DNA of 64,000 bases from the NCBI GenBank assembly GCA_964304625.1, contig OZ199839.1, forward strand, positions 496,001 through 560,000, written 5' to 3'. The stretch's first letter is position 1. Each line of letters opens with the position of its first letter. Below the pieces are notes generated by a model. The model was not told where the DNA came from and did not search any database. It saw only the letters and a program-made list of their open reading frames with translations. A program made the translations under genes and the position numbers. Shown here piece by piece: positions 12,727-24,721 of this stretch. Source of the DNA: Kudoa neothunni (Eukaryota; Cnidaria).

Positions 12727-13491
12727 AGGCATCATTCGATTTTCTGCCCAACTAATCTACTATTCTTAATATTATTTCTTTGATATTTTCAAATTGGAAT
12801 TTATGTAGCAAACTAATTACTAAGAGAGATTTGTTTTAATCAAATTTGTAATAAAATATCAAAAAAGATTATAAATTATTTTTTTCCCGTTACCATTGGT
12901 AACCGATTTTTCATAATCTTCTTGGGAGAAAGAAAAAAATGCGAACAAAATAACGAACATAAAAATTTTTTGTTACATCTACCAATGAACTATTATTGTT
13001 ATAAGAATTATCTTTATTTAAGACAATTGGAGGTATTTTTCAAAATTTTTACGTAAAACGTATTATAATACTAAGAGACAATTTTTGGAAAACAATATTT
13101 TAAGTAGCCATCTTATCCCTTCCATTAAAAGAATGTTTACAGTATTACAAATTTTTTTGGGTGGACAGAACAACTTCAATTGAAATAAACTACTAGAGTT
13201 TCAGATACCGTTTTTAATGGGGAGTGGCTATTGACACGAATCATAATATATGGGTATTATAGTTTTGACTGTATTTAATTATTTTTTTGCCCATTGCATT
13301 GCTCATAGGCCCAAAATCAATTAAATATAACAGATTCTAAAAAATTAACTTTTTATGTTAACTATAAATAGGAGTTATTGGGGTTAAAAGCAGACATTGT
13401 GTAAGCGTAGATATCATTTTGGATTAAAAATTTCCTTGTCAATAGTCAATGCCATTTTAGCAAGCTTATAATAAATTTTTTGCTTTTTTAA
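12727..13491. other. AT-rich spacer after the integrin gene
   Basis: I see no gene, tRNA or repeat ends here. It should contain the integrin 3' UTR. Confidence 0.4.
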
Positions 13492-14385
13492 CCCTCCAAG
13501 TAAAATGGGGTAGATATCTACCCCAGAGTTTTTTAACATAAACTATTTAAAATAAAAAGTTATTTAATTCTGTACAGTATTAGTCAATTCTATTGATTAG
13601 ATTTTGGGTAAGTCAAGAAACACTATTATTAATCCCCGTGTGCGTATGCTCTCCTCTCGTTTTGTGTGCAGTGAAAGTTGCCCAGATTCCACTCATCAGA
13701 CACTTGTTACAGCCTATTAACGAAGAATCTTCAGATAGATGCGATTTTGATATAAATCGTCCAGTCGATTGTCTTATTGACAAGAAAAGAACATTATTGG
13801 AGACTGAGACTCCACTATCTATTCAAACACCAACTAAAAACACCTCAAATAATCGTTTCGGTGTTTCCCATTTCATAAAACAGAATATTAACTCTATGGT
13901 GGATGCATTTCGGACATTCTTCAGTCAACAAGTGTACAACATAAAAACTGCGTAAACATGGCATTTGCTTAGCGTTTGTTGTAAACAACATTTTTGATAG
14001 GTTTGTTGGACATTTTTTCAAGGAATAACACCATTTTCTTGTTATGTTTGCTTCTTTTTGATATAAATATCACATTTATTGATGCGCAATAAACCTTTAA
14101 AAATTCCTTCATATTAAAAGAACATTTCTAAATAAAAATGAGCGATTTCCTGCCGATAAAGCCAGAGCGTACGGCGAAAAACGCAAAGTATTTAGTGGGG
14201 CGCGTGCGCGATGTTGGTTTAATAATAATGTTTCTTGATTTACGCAAAATCTAATAGATAGAATTTATTAGAACTATTTGAGATTATCTAAATTTATATT
14301 TTAAATTGTTTTAATTAAAAAATCCGGGCTAGATTTCTACCCCATTTTTACTTGGAAGATGTAACTTTTCGTGTGACTCAGCGGG
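13492..14385. mobile_element. piggyBac-type non-autonomous element (0.9 kb)
   Basis: TTAA borders both sides (13488-13491 and 14386-14389). The left end reads CCCTCCAAGTAAAATGGGGT; the right part carries the inverted block (reverse complement CCAAGTAAAAATGGGGTAGA) about 30 bp inside its CCCGCTGAG end. A GGGTAGA/TCTACCC hairpin lies at each end. A 120-codon frame (13593-13955) is inside but matches nothing I know and is probably chance or a remnant. Confidence 0.65.
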
Positions 14386-14735
14386 TTAATAAAATTGATT
14401 TTAAAAAATTAATAGTTATTAGATGTATAATCTTTAAACATATTCTCAATATAAAGATTATATAGCTAGAAATATTTTTCATTCATATAATAATATATAA
14501 TATATGACGTCAGAATCTTTGAATTTTACGTTACTCACTTAATTATATAATTATTTAAATTAATTAATTATATTTGCAATAAAATTGTTTTAGAATTTTA
14601 AATAAAAAAATGATGTCGAATTTTTTACGCTTTTCATTATCGCATTGCTAAATAGTACTCACTGAAATTGAAGCCACAATATTTACTTCTGTTTTGTAGA
14701 AAAAATATCTACTATATAAAGCAAACCGGTAATCA

Positions 14736-14754
14736 TGTGTGTGTGTGTGTGTGT
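14736..14754. repeat. (TG)n microsatellite
   Basis: Short TG dinucleotide run. Confidence 0.85.
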
Positions 14755-15890
14755 CAGTGTGTCATCGTGTACGCATTTTTTATTCTTTATAGAGAGACAT
14801 ATCACTCCATCTGAGCACATATACGGAAAGATTAAATTTTATTTTAACACAGAAAAATACGTAAAAAATTATAAAAGGTTTGTATCCTACAAAATGACTA
14901 AAAACACTTTCACGCGGTATGATTAGTTTGATTTGAGGATTTATGCAAACATATAGACCATTTCGTTAAAGTTTTAAAAGTTAATTATAAACGTACCATA
15001 GTGTTTATTCTACTTTATAATTATTGAAAAGCAATTTAGTAATTTAATTAACTCAAATATGGAAGGTAATATTAGGTTATGTAATCAAGCATTAATATGA
15101 AATTCATTTGTTGATGTTTGACAAGATCAGTCCTTTTCATATCGTACGATTTAGAGATTACTGCAACCAACAAGGAGAAAAATCGATATTTTAGGAGCTC
15201 CAAATAGGAAATTATAAACGCTCAGTAGTGTTTATTCGTTTTTAAAAATATTAAATAAGGTCCATGCGTCCAATTAGTTAAATAAATTATCCGTTAATTG
15301 GGTAATCTTTGTACTATTTATTTAAATACTCTTAATTTACTTTGAACTTCATATGACTTTGACCGGGTAAGGAAGTCTAAGCAAAGCGGGACTTTTGCGC
15401 TAGTTTTTTATATTTTGATATCAATAACAGATTTCGCGCCAATAAATCAATTGTTTATAAGCAAATAGATAGCCTATTATTTCAACCTTAATCTTAACCA
15501 TTTATTTTCACAATAACATTGCGGTACCTTTTAATTCGTGGAAGTTGAGACGGTCAGTCTGCCTCAATCAATGCTCGATGCATATCAACAAGTAACATTA
15601 GCTTTTATCTCATCTTTCTGTGTAGTACGGAAATATAAACTACTAAAAATCTCGAGGTGTCGTGTCGATAATCACCCTGAATCCTACTCCACTAATGGTA
15701 TTAACTCCACGAGTACTTGAAACAATATTTATGATACCCACCTGTTAGATCATCAACAATTGATTTTTCTAATCTGCTCATCCTCCATTCGGTGAATTAT
15801 GGCCGCTAATATATCACATAATAATGAACGGATAATCGAACCATAACATCAATTGCTTAGTAAATATAAAGAACGCAGATGCATCACCAT

Positions 15891-15952
15891 ACGGAGTCGA
15901 GACTTGAACTCGCAACCTCCGAAAGTCACAATCCAATGCTCAAAGCCTCCGT
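15891..15952 (-). repeat. tRNA-like block, probable SINE head
   Basis: On the minus strand, 62 bases begin ACGGAG and end CTCCGT, which pair as an acceptor stem. Before the end comes a good T-arm (CGAG, loop TTCAAGT, CTCG) preceded by CGGAGGTTG. The D-arm is shortened and the anticodon stem pairs badly, so a working tRNA is unlikely. A tRNA-derived SINE head or tRNA pseudogene fits better. Confidence 0.4.
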
Positions 15953-16831
15953 CCTCCTTTCTTACTTCGGATTAAATTTCTCGAATTTTCGAATTCAAAG
16001 TTACTGAAGAAATTATTGATTCAACTAAGGCTGCATAACAAGAATTTATTACACATCCACCAAAAAATTAGAGCAGACAATTATCCTTCTAACTAGGTTC
16101 ACGGTGGTGTAAAATACAGTGCCACCTCGGAGTTCGACCAAAAATTGTGAGTCAGAAACACTTTTAAACTCAAACACATATAGAAAGGGTATTCAGAACA
16201 AATCCAGTTGGAGCAAAAAATAGATTAGAAAAGTTATTCTAGAAGAAGATTCACTAAATCAAATTGTGTAAACCTCATCGAAATCGACCCCTTTATAATT
16301 TATCATATGACAACCAAAAAAATGTAATTTATATTTATTTCTTATAAACACAAGGTATGCATATTTTTCATAAATAAGAATAGAAATACTCATTTATTCG
16401 ACACTCAAAACGGATTAGACTAATTTTCATTATTTTGCGCGGGACAAAATTATTCCAAGTTCGAACCCACTTCTAGAACGGATTATGGTCGAATATCCGA
16501 TTTGGGTTGACAGTACTGATTAAGATACTTTTATATTTGACTCACTGACAGAATAAGGCGCTCCTATTATTAAGATTATTATTAATTTACCTAAAAAATT
16601 TCAAAAGCTTCCTAGTCTACCTACTCTATTAACTAACAAGATTCGTCGAAATATCAATAGTTGCTTGACCGCAAATATTGAATTTCAATGAAAAAGAGTC
16701 ATAAGGGACATTTTTTTTGAGTAAAACGAAATTTTTAACAACCTCAAGGCTACTCACGAAGAAAAAAGTTCGAATTAACAAAACACATAAATCAACCGAT
16801 AATAAGACTATCTAACAAATGCCAAAAATAT

Positions 16832-18382
16832 TTAACAATCTAACTCAATTTCGGTAGTGTTCTCAATGCTTTCAGCTTTGGCCCTTCTTTTTTGTCTTTT
16901 AGCTTCTCTTTCACTATTGTAGATGGATACTTTCTCAACAGCCTCTTTGATCACATCAATGTTAGATTTTGGTTTGGGTAGGTTGGAGCCGGATTTGTTG
17001 CAATTTTGCATATATTTGAGGCGTTCTTCGATTTGTTCATTAAGACATTTACCAACCACATCATTAGGTTTATCTAAAGGAGAATAGAACCAACAATCTA
17101 CGACTCAAAAATGGAACCTTGGAAGAAGTCCATTCTCGAAGCAATCGAACATTTGTGAGCAAGTAATCGTGATACACGTCCTTTACAATTGAGGGGTGCA
17201 CGACTAATGAACGAGCTGTGATAGATAAGGCCGTATTTTGGCGTTCTTCCTCTAGTTTTGATAGCTCTAAACAGTGCTTTTTCAGCACCTAATATCTGCA
17301 AAGTGGAAGCGGGGCATTTGGCCAAATTTACAAGACTGCCAGCTTGTGAGATCAGCTTGGCGCCAACATTTTCCCCAACCACGGCGGTAAGATTAGGAGC
17401 TATTCTTTTCATCTTTTTCGATAGATATTTCGATAAACTTTGTCTGTATTCATTAAGCGATTCCACTCGATGAGCGAAACTTTTGATATTCATCAGGTCA
17501 AGTTCGTTAATATCGGTACCCATCGAAATTTTGATGGTATTGATAATTTCATTGAGTTTATCCTCATCATCTTCTAGAATATCGTTCATTTCTTCGAGGT
17601 GAGTTTCGACATCAAAACTATCACGATCTCCAATCAACAGAACCAATTTGGTAAATTTGGAGTTATCGTTGACTATTTTGTACAATTCTGGGAAATGATA
17701 CGAGTACCATTCTCTATAAATGAAGTTAGACACTAAATCAGATTAGCGTATTGTTTTGGATTGCCTTATTCTCATGGAAAATGTGTTGATATCTTTGTCC
17801 AATTGTTCCAATAAGGCGATAGACTGAATAATCATATTGTCAGCCTTGTTGACGTTGAATTTGACTTTGGATCTCGAAAACGCATGTCCCAATCCCAATT
17901 GGGCCGCATCTGAGACTTTTCCATTAACACCATCAACCATCTTCTCAAAGTGAAGACGAATTCCACGAGCAATCTCTAAAACAGTTTCGCCATATTCACA
18001 TTTTATATCGATAATGTCTTGGATTGATGAGGCCAATTTGGGTTCACTCACGCCAAGTTTGATATTATCTTTATTCGAACCAACATTGGCTAAGATAAAC
18101 TCTTGCAAATCCTCATGCACCGAGCCATCGGAGATAGCCAATGCGTTATCGAGAGATTGTTGAGCATTTTTGAATGGAACAAATGCCAACAATTTGACAA
18201 CCTTTCCAAATCTATCCAGTTGGCCAATAGATTCCTGCACTTGAGGCAAAAGATTGCCTATCTCCTCTTTGGCTACAACCTTGAACAATGCGTAGCCTGT
18301 AGCGTGCTCGAATAGAATAATTAGATTCTAAATAGTTGTTGAGAATTATGTTTACAGAATCTCTAGGATATATAACCTTCAT
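16832..18382 (-). CDS. NOP56: box C/D snoRNP core protein Nop56
   Basis: Complement(join(16832..17073, 17118..17713, 17765..18327, 18377..18382)), 468 residues. Exon 1 codes only Met-Lys; exon 2 continues NLIILFEHATGYALF, matching the family start. The body holds the NOP5 N-terminal domain, the coiled coil (DNMIIQSIALLEQLDKDINT) and the Nop RNP-binding domain (GAEKALFRAIKTRGRTPKYG), then a basic tail (REAKRQKRRAKAE). Nop56 pairs with Nop58, 15.5K and fibrillarin in the nucleolus to guide rRNA 2'-O-methylation. The C-terminal lysine-rich tail is far shorter than in human (594 residues). The intron at 17714-17764 starts with GC rather than GT (AAG|GCAATC); the other two are GT-AG and 44-49 bp. 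It is transcribed divergently from FAAP24. Confidence 0.93.
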
Positions 18383-18498
18383 AGAGAGTTGAATCCCGAC
18401 ACAAACTGACACAATCTAAAGGGTGGTTGTTCAGCGTGGGCATACGACTGTTGCCGAAGGTGTTAAGTGTTAAAGTTTCAAAGTGTCAAAGCGGCGTT
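18383..18498. promoter_or_regulatory. shared divergent promoter of NOP56 and FAAP24
   Basis: Only 116 bp separate the two start codons, so core promoters and both 5' UTRs must lie here or overlap the genes. It is less AT-rich than the surroundings and has no obvious TATA box. A direct echo, AGTGTTAAAG / AGTGTCAAAG, occurs at about 18465-18490. Confidence 0.6.
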
Positions 18499-19753
18499 AT
18501 GGATTGTTTGGGGGTTGTGAGTAAAAATTTCTCCGAATCACAATTATTTCTAGAATTTAAAAGTAAGATGCTCTTATTAGTTTCAACAATAGGACATTTC
18601 AAGCTTTTATTTAATGATTATTGAGTGTTAAGTGTGAGCAATTTTAAATGTATTGTAATTACATTCTTTTTCTCGGTTAGGAAATAAACCAGTCGTTGTT
18701 ATATCATCTACTTAACGAAAAATCTTCTGACGATTTTTATTACTATTATTTTAGATTAATTATTTAGTTATTTATCTTTAGTGACTCAGATTTTATCGTG
18801 TTTTATGTATTTTAAAACATAATACATTCGAGAGTGAATTATGTTAAATATTTTTACATTGATTTTTGAATGTAAAAATAATCTAATGACATTAAGTTGT
18901 ACAACAAATTAAAGTGATGTTTAGAATCGAAATTCTGCTTGATTATTGATAATCAACTTGAATATGAAGATGTTATTCTGAACAATTCATGCAGACTTAT
19001 TTGTTTCGATCATTTCGATTTCAATAATATCAAAGAACGCTTGGAGACTCTCACCAAAGTCCTAGATTTCAGTCAAAATAAAAAATATTTCGTAATATTG
19101 CCTGATATAACCAACGCTCGAGATATATGCTCCAGTATGTTTGTCAACAATTTTCTACGGCTGGAAAAACTCTATCTACCCTATTTCCAATTTCTTCCGT
19201 TCGATTCATCCGATGACGTGGTCACCTATGCTGAAACACTTGTATGTCCATTTCAGCTGAAATCTTTACTGATTATTTTTTTTATTTTATATTTTTTAAT
19301 GAAATTTGCATTTTGATATTTGTAAATATTATAGAAAATTAATATATATTTTTATGCTGCTTAAAAACAGATATTTTATAATTGTCTTTAATTCCTATCC
19401 GTTACGGTTTATAGTACAAACGAATCAACACACCCCAATCGCTACAAAGACGTCGAAAATCAATAGAAAAAAAGAATGACATGCCAGATACACTGGAAAC
19501 TCTAACAATGAAACTTCTTAAATTTGTACCCGATCTAGGCGACAAAAAAGCTACAAAGTTTCTCATCGAATCCGAATGTTGATTCTGAGTATTATTTCTT
19601 AGTTTTAACGTTGTTTTTAGGTTTGTCCAATATGACTACCGCTGATCCCAAGGTTTCTTAATTTCGTTCTGTTATTTTTGTAAATTTTTGTAGGTTCTAA
19701 ATGCGCTTATTGGTAAAAAGTCATCTGGATCTGTTCAAGAGTTTTTTAAATAA
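18499..19753 (+). CDS. FAAP24: Fanconi anaemia core complex-associated protein FAAP24
   Basis: Five exons: 18499-18562, 18925-19241, 19415-19577, 19621-19652, 19694-19753; 211 residues against 215 in human. The start MDCLGVVSKNFSESQL parallels the human GSQLAQEM region, followed by KFCLIIDNQLEYEDVIL and an XPF/ERCC4-type nuclease fold without catalytic residues, then a basic linker (QRRRKSIEKK). The C-terminal helix-hairpin-helix reads LLKFVPDLGDKKATKFL, then LSNMTTADPKVLNALIG and ends QEFFK. FAAP24 partners FANCM at stalled forks and interstrand crosslinks in the nucleus. All introns are GT-AG (362, 173, 43 and 41 bp) and keep phase. The call rests on the two-domain order, the length and the C-terminal LSN...EFF pattern; overall identity is low, and an ERCC1/XPF relative is the alternative. 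Confidence 0.78.
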
Positions 19754-21776
19754 CGGTGTATTTTACTAGTAGGAATAATTTTTATGTTTTTATTTTATAG
19801 ATTTAAATTTATTAGAAATAATCGGATTTACAATTTTCAACCGCGGTCTTAAATTAAAGAGGACCTTGAATTGTTTAAAACTTTAAAGCTTTTGATAGCC
19901 TTAGAGCACATACGCTAACGAGTTGTCTAATTATGAACATTTAATGTTTTTAATTTAGAAAAAAATGCGTATATGTTTTGTGAAAATAATTACTCCCTTT
20001 GGTTTTTAAAAAAAGTGAATTTATAGGAGGAATTGTTGAATAAATTTAATATGGTAGGCTTTTTGAAATTTTATCGACAAAAGATCGGCTGATTTCTGAA
20101 ATTTTTCAAAAATTGTAGTCGGTTTTCTTGTTTACAAAATCAAACTCTGCTAAATTAATACGTTGCGGATTTACGACTGATTAGATCAACCCCATGTAGC
20201 ATTGCATTGCATTGTAAGTATCGCGAAACGAGTAACATCTGCTCCCTCGTTGCGTATCTTTCGGCAATAATATGGGAGTTGAGCTAACTAAAAATTAACA
20301 TTTCTAGGGCAACCACCACCCGAACACTATTCATAAAGACTGGATATATATGTTTTATGCGTTTTAGTTCATCTCTGACGATTCAAATGTCTAATTCAAT
20401 AAATTCCATCAGATCGAACTATAATTGTAGCATATGTTACATATTTTAATGCAGTTTTATTTTAACAACTACTCCAATTTGGGGATAGAGACGTAAACAT
20501 ACGGAACCAGCAAACTGCTCAACAATGAGAATCGAACTCAATACCTCCGATGATTAAGTCCAGTTACCCTACCATTGGAATGTGTCTCGGCTAACAGCGT
20601 TTTCACATGAATGCATCAGGATGCAAATTCTATACTCAATTTAAAAAATTTAATAATCTCGTTAACAATTCGTTATTGTGAAAAAATTTTATTTCTAAAT
20701 TTGTCAATTTATCTAAAATATTTTTCACAGCTTTAGTTTTATCTTCTTTGACTCCTGGCAGTTTTCAGAGATATAAATTTGGTCTACGGCTAAAAACATT
20801 GATGCCCTACATTGTTGAACACTTGAATGATAGAAAAGACTGCCTTAGATAAACCGAACAAATATTTTTCATAATTTTAGATTAATATATTTTAGAATTT
20901 AGTGGATTTTAAAAATTCAACACTCCAAAACCACTTTTTGTTTTCTATTTTCCTAATTATATATCGCACTTAAATATATCCCATATACATTGAAAAATCT
21001 CATTAGTATTATTATATTTATATATTAATCATATAAAATTTTGCAGGAAAAATTTTAATATTTAAGCGTTAATTAAAGTAAATTTAGAATTTAATAATTC
21101 TACTATATTAATATAATGTAACCTAGAGTAAAATTGCTTATTTATTTCTGAATATTTGTAAACTTTAAATAGTTATTATTAATAGCGCTAGCGAAAATAT
21201 ATTCTCTTCTATGTGTGTTTGAATTATGCTTATTTTCAGTGGACAATATCAACTTGTAAATATTTGAACTGAGTACTCTGGTATACTCGACATTAACCTC
21301 CATAAAAATAATTTTTTTTGAACAAACAAAAACATTTTCTTATATGATGCAACATTTATTAATGAATGCAATTTTCCTTACAACTAACGTTATTTGAAAG
21401 ATTATAATTAAGTATTGTGAACTTACTAACTTTAAACATTTGCCAATGCAATTTTTTATTAGATTACGTTTATATCTTGCCCATATTAGAGCGTGCGAAC
21501 CGGATAAAAATCTTTCGGATCCAGATTTTTGAAGTTACAAAAGGTGGAACCCTACACTCGATTTTAATTATAAACATTTAACTACGAAATTAATAAAGTT
21601 TGCATTTTAAAAGATTAAGTCTAAAAATAAAAGTTTTATATAAAACCTGATTAGTTTGTAGATACGTAGTTTTTTTCATTTTAGCAGCCTAAGTGTATAA
21701 AATATTATATTTTCTTTCTCGAAAAAATAAACAACGGATATACGGAAAACAGAAGTTGTTACTATACATAAAAATA
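19754..21776. other. AT-rich spacer
   Basis: No gene recognised on either strand. It holds the tRNA-like block at 20521-20580. Confidence 0.35.
20521..20580 (-). repeat. second tRNA-like block, probable SINE head
   Basis: The minus strand reads AATGGTAGGGTAACTGGACT, then CGGAGGTATTGAGTTCGATT and CTCA. The T-arm (TGAG, loop TTCGATT, CTCA) is sound, the anticodon arm pairs at four of five positions with a TAA loop, and the acceptor stem is missing. It shares CGGAGGT(T/A) and GAGTTC(A/G)A with the block at 15891-15952, consistent with a dispersed tRNA-derived family. Confidence 0.4.
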
Positions 21777-21807
21777 AATGAACAATAATTATGAATTATT
21801 GTTCATT
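21777..21807. other. perfect hairpin at the stop codon of the first VWC/PPxY gene
   Basis: AATGAACAATAATT and AATTATTGTTCATT are perfect 14-base inverted arms around ATG. The stop codon of the minus-strand gene (21796-21798) lies inside the stem, so the mRNA can fold exactly at the end of the coding region. Confidence 0.6.
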
Positions 21808-22617
21808 GTATTTTGGTGGATCATGGAAATCCTTCCCATGTGATAAATTTTGAGGATCACCTGTAATACAGGAAAATGGATCCTCGTTGTGAGAAGAATA
21901 GGGCGGAGGTTGAGGAGCAAGCGAAAAATTGTCAGAAGCTGGAGTTGTATGGATTAATGGAATACCGTTGGGAGGTCTTGGTTGTGGGGATACATTTTGA
22001 GGGTTAGACGCTTAATAAAAGTTAAAACAATATATTTCAAGTGTAACATCAACCATTTTGATGATTATCGCCAGAATTGTCGCTATTTTTTTTATATAGG
22101 CATTTGTAAAGACCTCCGAAAAATAGCAGGCAGCCAGCAATTATAAAGAATGGAATGTAGTACACTTTTGCAGCATGTTTTCCAGATGGTGAGGGATACT
22201 TTTCATCTTTATAATCGATCGTTGCGGGTTTCCCTAGAGAAAACTTTGCAGTAAATCTGTAAAAGCCATTTATGATATAAGATTAAATTTATTTACGTGT
22301 GCTAGGAGGTTTTCTACAACAATTTGTACGTGCATATTTGCTTTCCCAATCCAAAGGCATGTCACAAAGTATACGGAAACAATACGTGCTAATTCTGAAA
22401 GTTGGATGTTTACATAGGCATTGATAACAACTTTTCCAAGCATATTTTACGTAATAGTTTCCTACTTGAACGGTGGTGTTATCGGGTTCAAAACAAACAT
22501 GCATATCTTAATTTATATTTATAAATTATTGTATCGAACACAAGCCAATAAATATTAAAATTATAAATTACATGTGATACCAAATAATGAAAACAGGAAA
22601 AGTGCGCTATCAAGCAT
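21796..22617 (-). CDS. VWC-like single-pass membrane protein with PPxY tail, copy A
   Basis: Complement(join(21796..22010, 22054..22233, 22297..22506, 22581..22617)), 213 residues. Order: signal peptide (MLDSALFLFSLF), a cysteine-rich ectodomain of about 65 residues with a von Willebrand C pattern (VCFEPDN, CYQCLC, CFRILC, NCC), one membrane helix (VYYIPFFIIAGCLLFFGGLY), a basic stop-transfer and a proline-rich cytoplasmic tail with two PPxY motifs (PPPYSS, DPPKYNEQ). PPxY motifs bind WW domains of Nedd4-type ubiquitin ligases or Yap-type co-factors, so a trafficking or signalling adaptor is likely (inference). Introns are 43-74 bp, GT-AG, and phases agree. I know no exact orthologue; the plan recalls WBP1/VOPP1 and other PPxY-tailed type I proteins. 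A paralogue lies at 26367-27183. Confidence 0.8.
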
Positions 22618-23440
22618 CTTAAAAATAATATATGAAGAAGGATTGAAACCAGTTTATTAAGTATATTAATTTAAATCTGATTATTAATGTGATAAAACAA
22701 CGAATTAACTTCCAGATTGATTAATAAAATACACTCTATTGATTCAATGTGATTTTTATTGTTAAAAATATATTTTACTGAGCCATAAATTAAAGAAATA
22801 TCGTAATTATACATTATTAATTAACGGTTTTTCATCTACCGCACTTTAATTAACGGGAAACGAATGAAAGATGTTTTCTTGCCAAACAATCGCTTTAATA
22901 AATTAAGCTAAATGATAAGTTATAAATTGAAAAAAAATTAAAGAATTTGTGGAGTCCTATATTTTTTATTGTCAAAATGATTCAATTATTGTTTTTTTTG
23001 AGAGTTGTGATTACATGGATCACATGACCAATTAATTTGGATTATCTTAATATTAAAATTTAATTATTTAGTATAAAAGAAAATGGCGTATTCGCAAGGA
23101 TATTTATCGCTTTTAATACATCATTTAATGTTTAAATTCCCTCGTTAAATAACTAATTAATGTAACGATTATATTAAAATAAATCTCTATCGTTGGAATT
23201 ACCCAATTAAATGTTTTAAAACTATCAGAAATAATTTACGTTGGATTTATGAATTAGGATTGAGGGATGATTAATTCTGATTGCATATGGAGACACATTC
23301 TTCAGACATTATTATTGTACTCACATGAATTATTAATTTATTTTGTAATTAAATTTTAATTAATGGGATTAATAATTAAAAAATACACTTTTCATTTGTT
23401 AAAAAAATAATAACAGTTAAGTCTCCCGTTTCATTATTAA
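22618..23440. other. spacer upstream of copy A
   Basis: Very AT-rich; no gene or repeat ends recognised. It should contain the promoter of copy A. Confidence 0.35.
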
Positions 23441-24408
23441 CCCTCGAAGGACCACGCTCAAAAAACTTACGTGTGTTCCCGTGGGGGTTGGTCAGCGAAG
23501 CCAGTGGTTTCCTACCATAATGATTGAGTATGATTTTAACTTTTGGTAAATTTATTAATCAATCTATTTACCATTATAATATATGTTTAAAATATCTAAG
23601 CGACAAAAGAATTTGTTAAAAATATCGTACCCACATCAGGAGACATTACCAATTAAACTTATCCAAACAAAACTTCAAGTAGTGAATGTAATAGATATAA
23701 CTATTTCAATTTCATTTTAAATTGAATGTAACAAAATAGAAACTTCTACGCCACTTTTAATATCAATATTAGACCGCTCGGCCATGGCACCAACAGGAGG
23801 TAACTCCGGTAAAGTTCGGTAATCCAATATTGATTTTTACACTAAGATGTTTTTACAACACATCTTGAGAAATTACGAATAATTTTGAGTATAAATAAGT
23901 ACAGACGAATTTATTTGAATTATACGTGAAAATATTTTTAATCAGAATATAAATATAATTCAAAGCTTATTTCTTTCAAATTGGTTTTAATCGTTTCAAT
24001 AGTTATAAGGAAATGGCCTAGCTTAATTTGTCTAAAAATTATAAAAATAAAACGATTAACATAAATGATAACTTGTTAATTTTATGGAATAGGGAATCGT
24101 TGAAATTTGGCGATATCATGACACAGAAATAATGTGACTAAATTTTAATTTTTTAATTATTAGACTATACTATCAATTTTTAGTAAAATATGGCTACATT
24201 TTAATTTACTGCAATTTAAATTTAATTAACGGAGAAAATAAATATGTTAAAAATTTTTAAGCAAATCAGGCAACCTGTTAGGTTTTCAACGCGCAATAAC
24301 CTGTACAATAATAATAGAGGGATTAATCTCTTTAAATCCTATTCCATCTTCGGAATCTTATAACAGATAGCAAAAATGGTTACAAACAATATTCCTCTGT
24401 TTAATGTG

Positions 24409-24442
<34 letters not shown>

Positions 24443-24717
24443 TGTGAATGATCATTTTTCTTATCATGTAAATTAAATGCACTTGAAACAGCTGAATAAA
24501 ATTTTTTTAAAATAACATATATCAGTGCTACATAACATAGAACAAAATGTTTGAGCCGTAAAATACAATAATTTATTTGAAATTTTGTATTTCTAAACAT
24601 CATATATTAATCTAAGATTACATGAACCCAAAAAATTAAAATGAAAAGATTAAGTAGGTAAAAACAAACATTTAACAAAAATGGGGTCACGAATGACTCT
24701 GCATGGTCCCGGGAAGG
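23441..24717. mobile_element. piggyBac-type non-autonomous element (1.3 kb)
   Basis: TTAA on both sides (23437-23440 and 24718-24721). The left end is CCCTCGAAGGACCACGC and the reverse complement of the right end is CCTTCCCGGGACCATGC, about 12 of 17 matching. There is no transposase frame. It sits between the two VWC/PPxY paralogues. The sequence ends differ from the other MITEs in the window, so it is a distinct subfamily. Confidence 0.6.
24412..24438. repeat. (AT)n microsatellite
   Basis: AT dinucleotide run inside the element at 23441-24717. Confidence 0.9.
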
Positions 24718-24721
24718 TTAA

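Larger units (their letters stand above)
14386..16831. other. non-coding stretch between MITE and NOP56
   Basis: No gene recognised. It contains the tRNA-like block at 15891-15952. A 60-codon open frame at 15538-15720 (VETVSLPQSMLDAYQQ) was not identified. Confidence 0.35.

Noticed and set aside
13593-13955. 120-codon frame inside the 0.9-kb piggyBac-type element
   Set aside because: No similarity to a transposase or host protein was seen; probably chance or too decayed to call.
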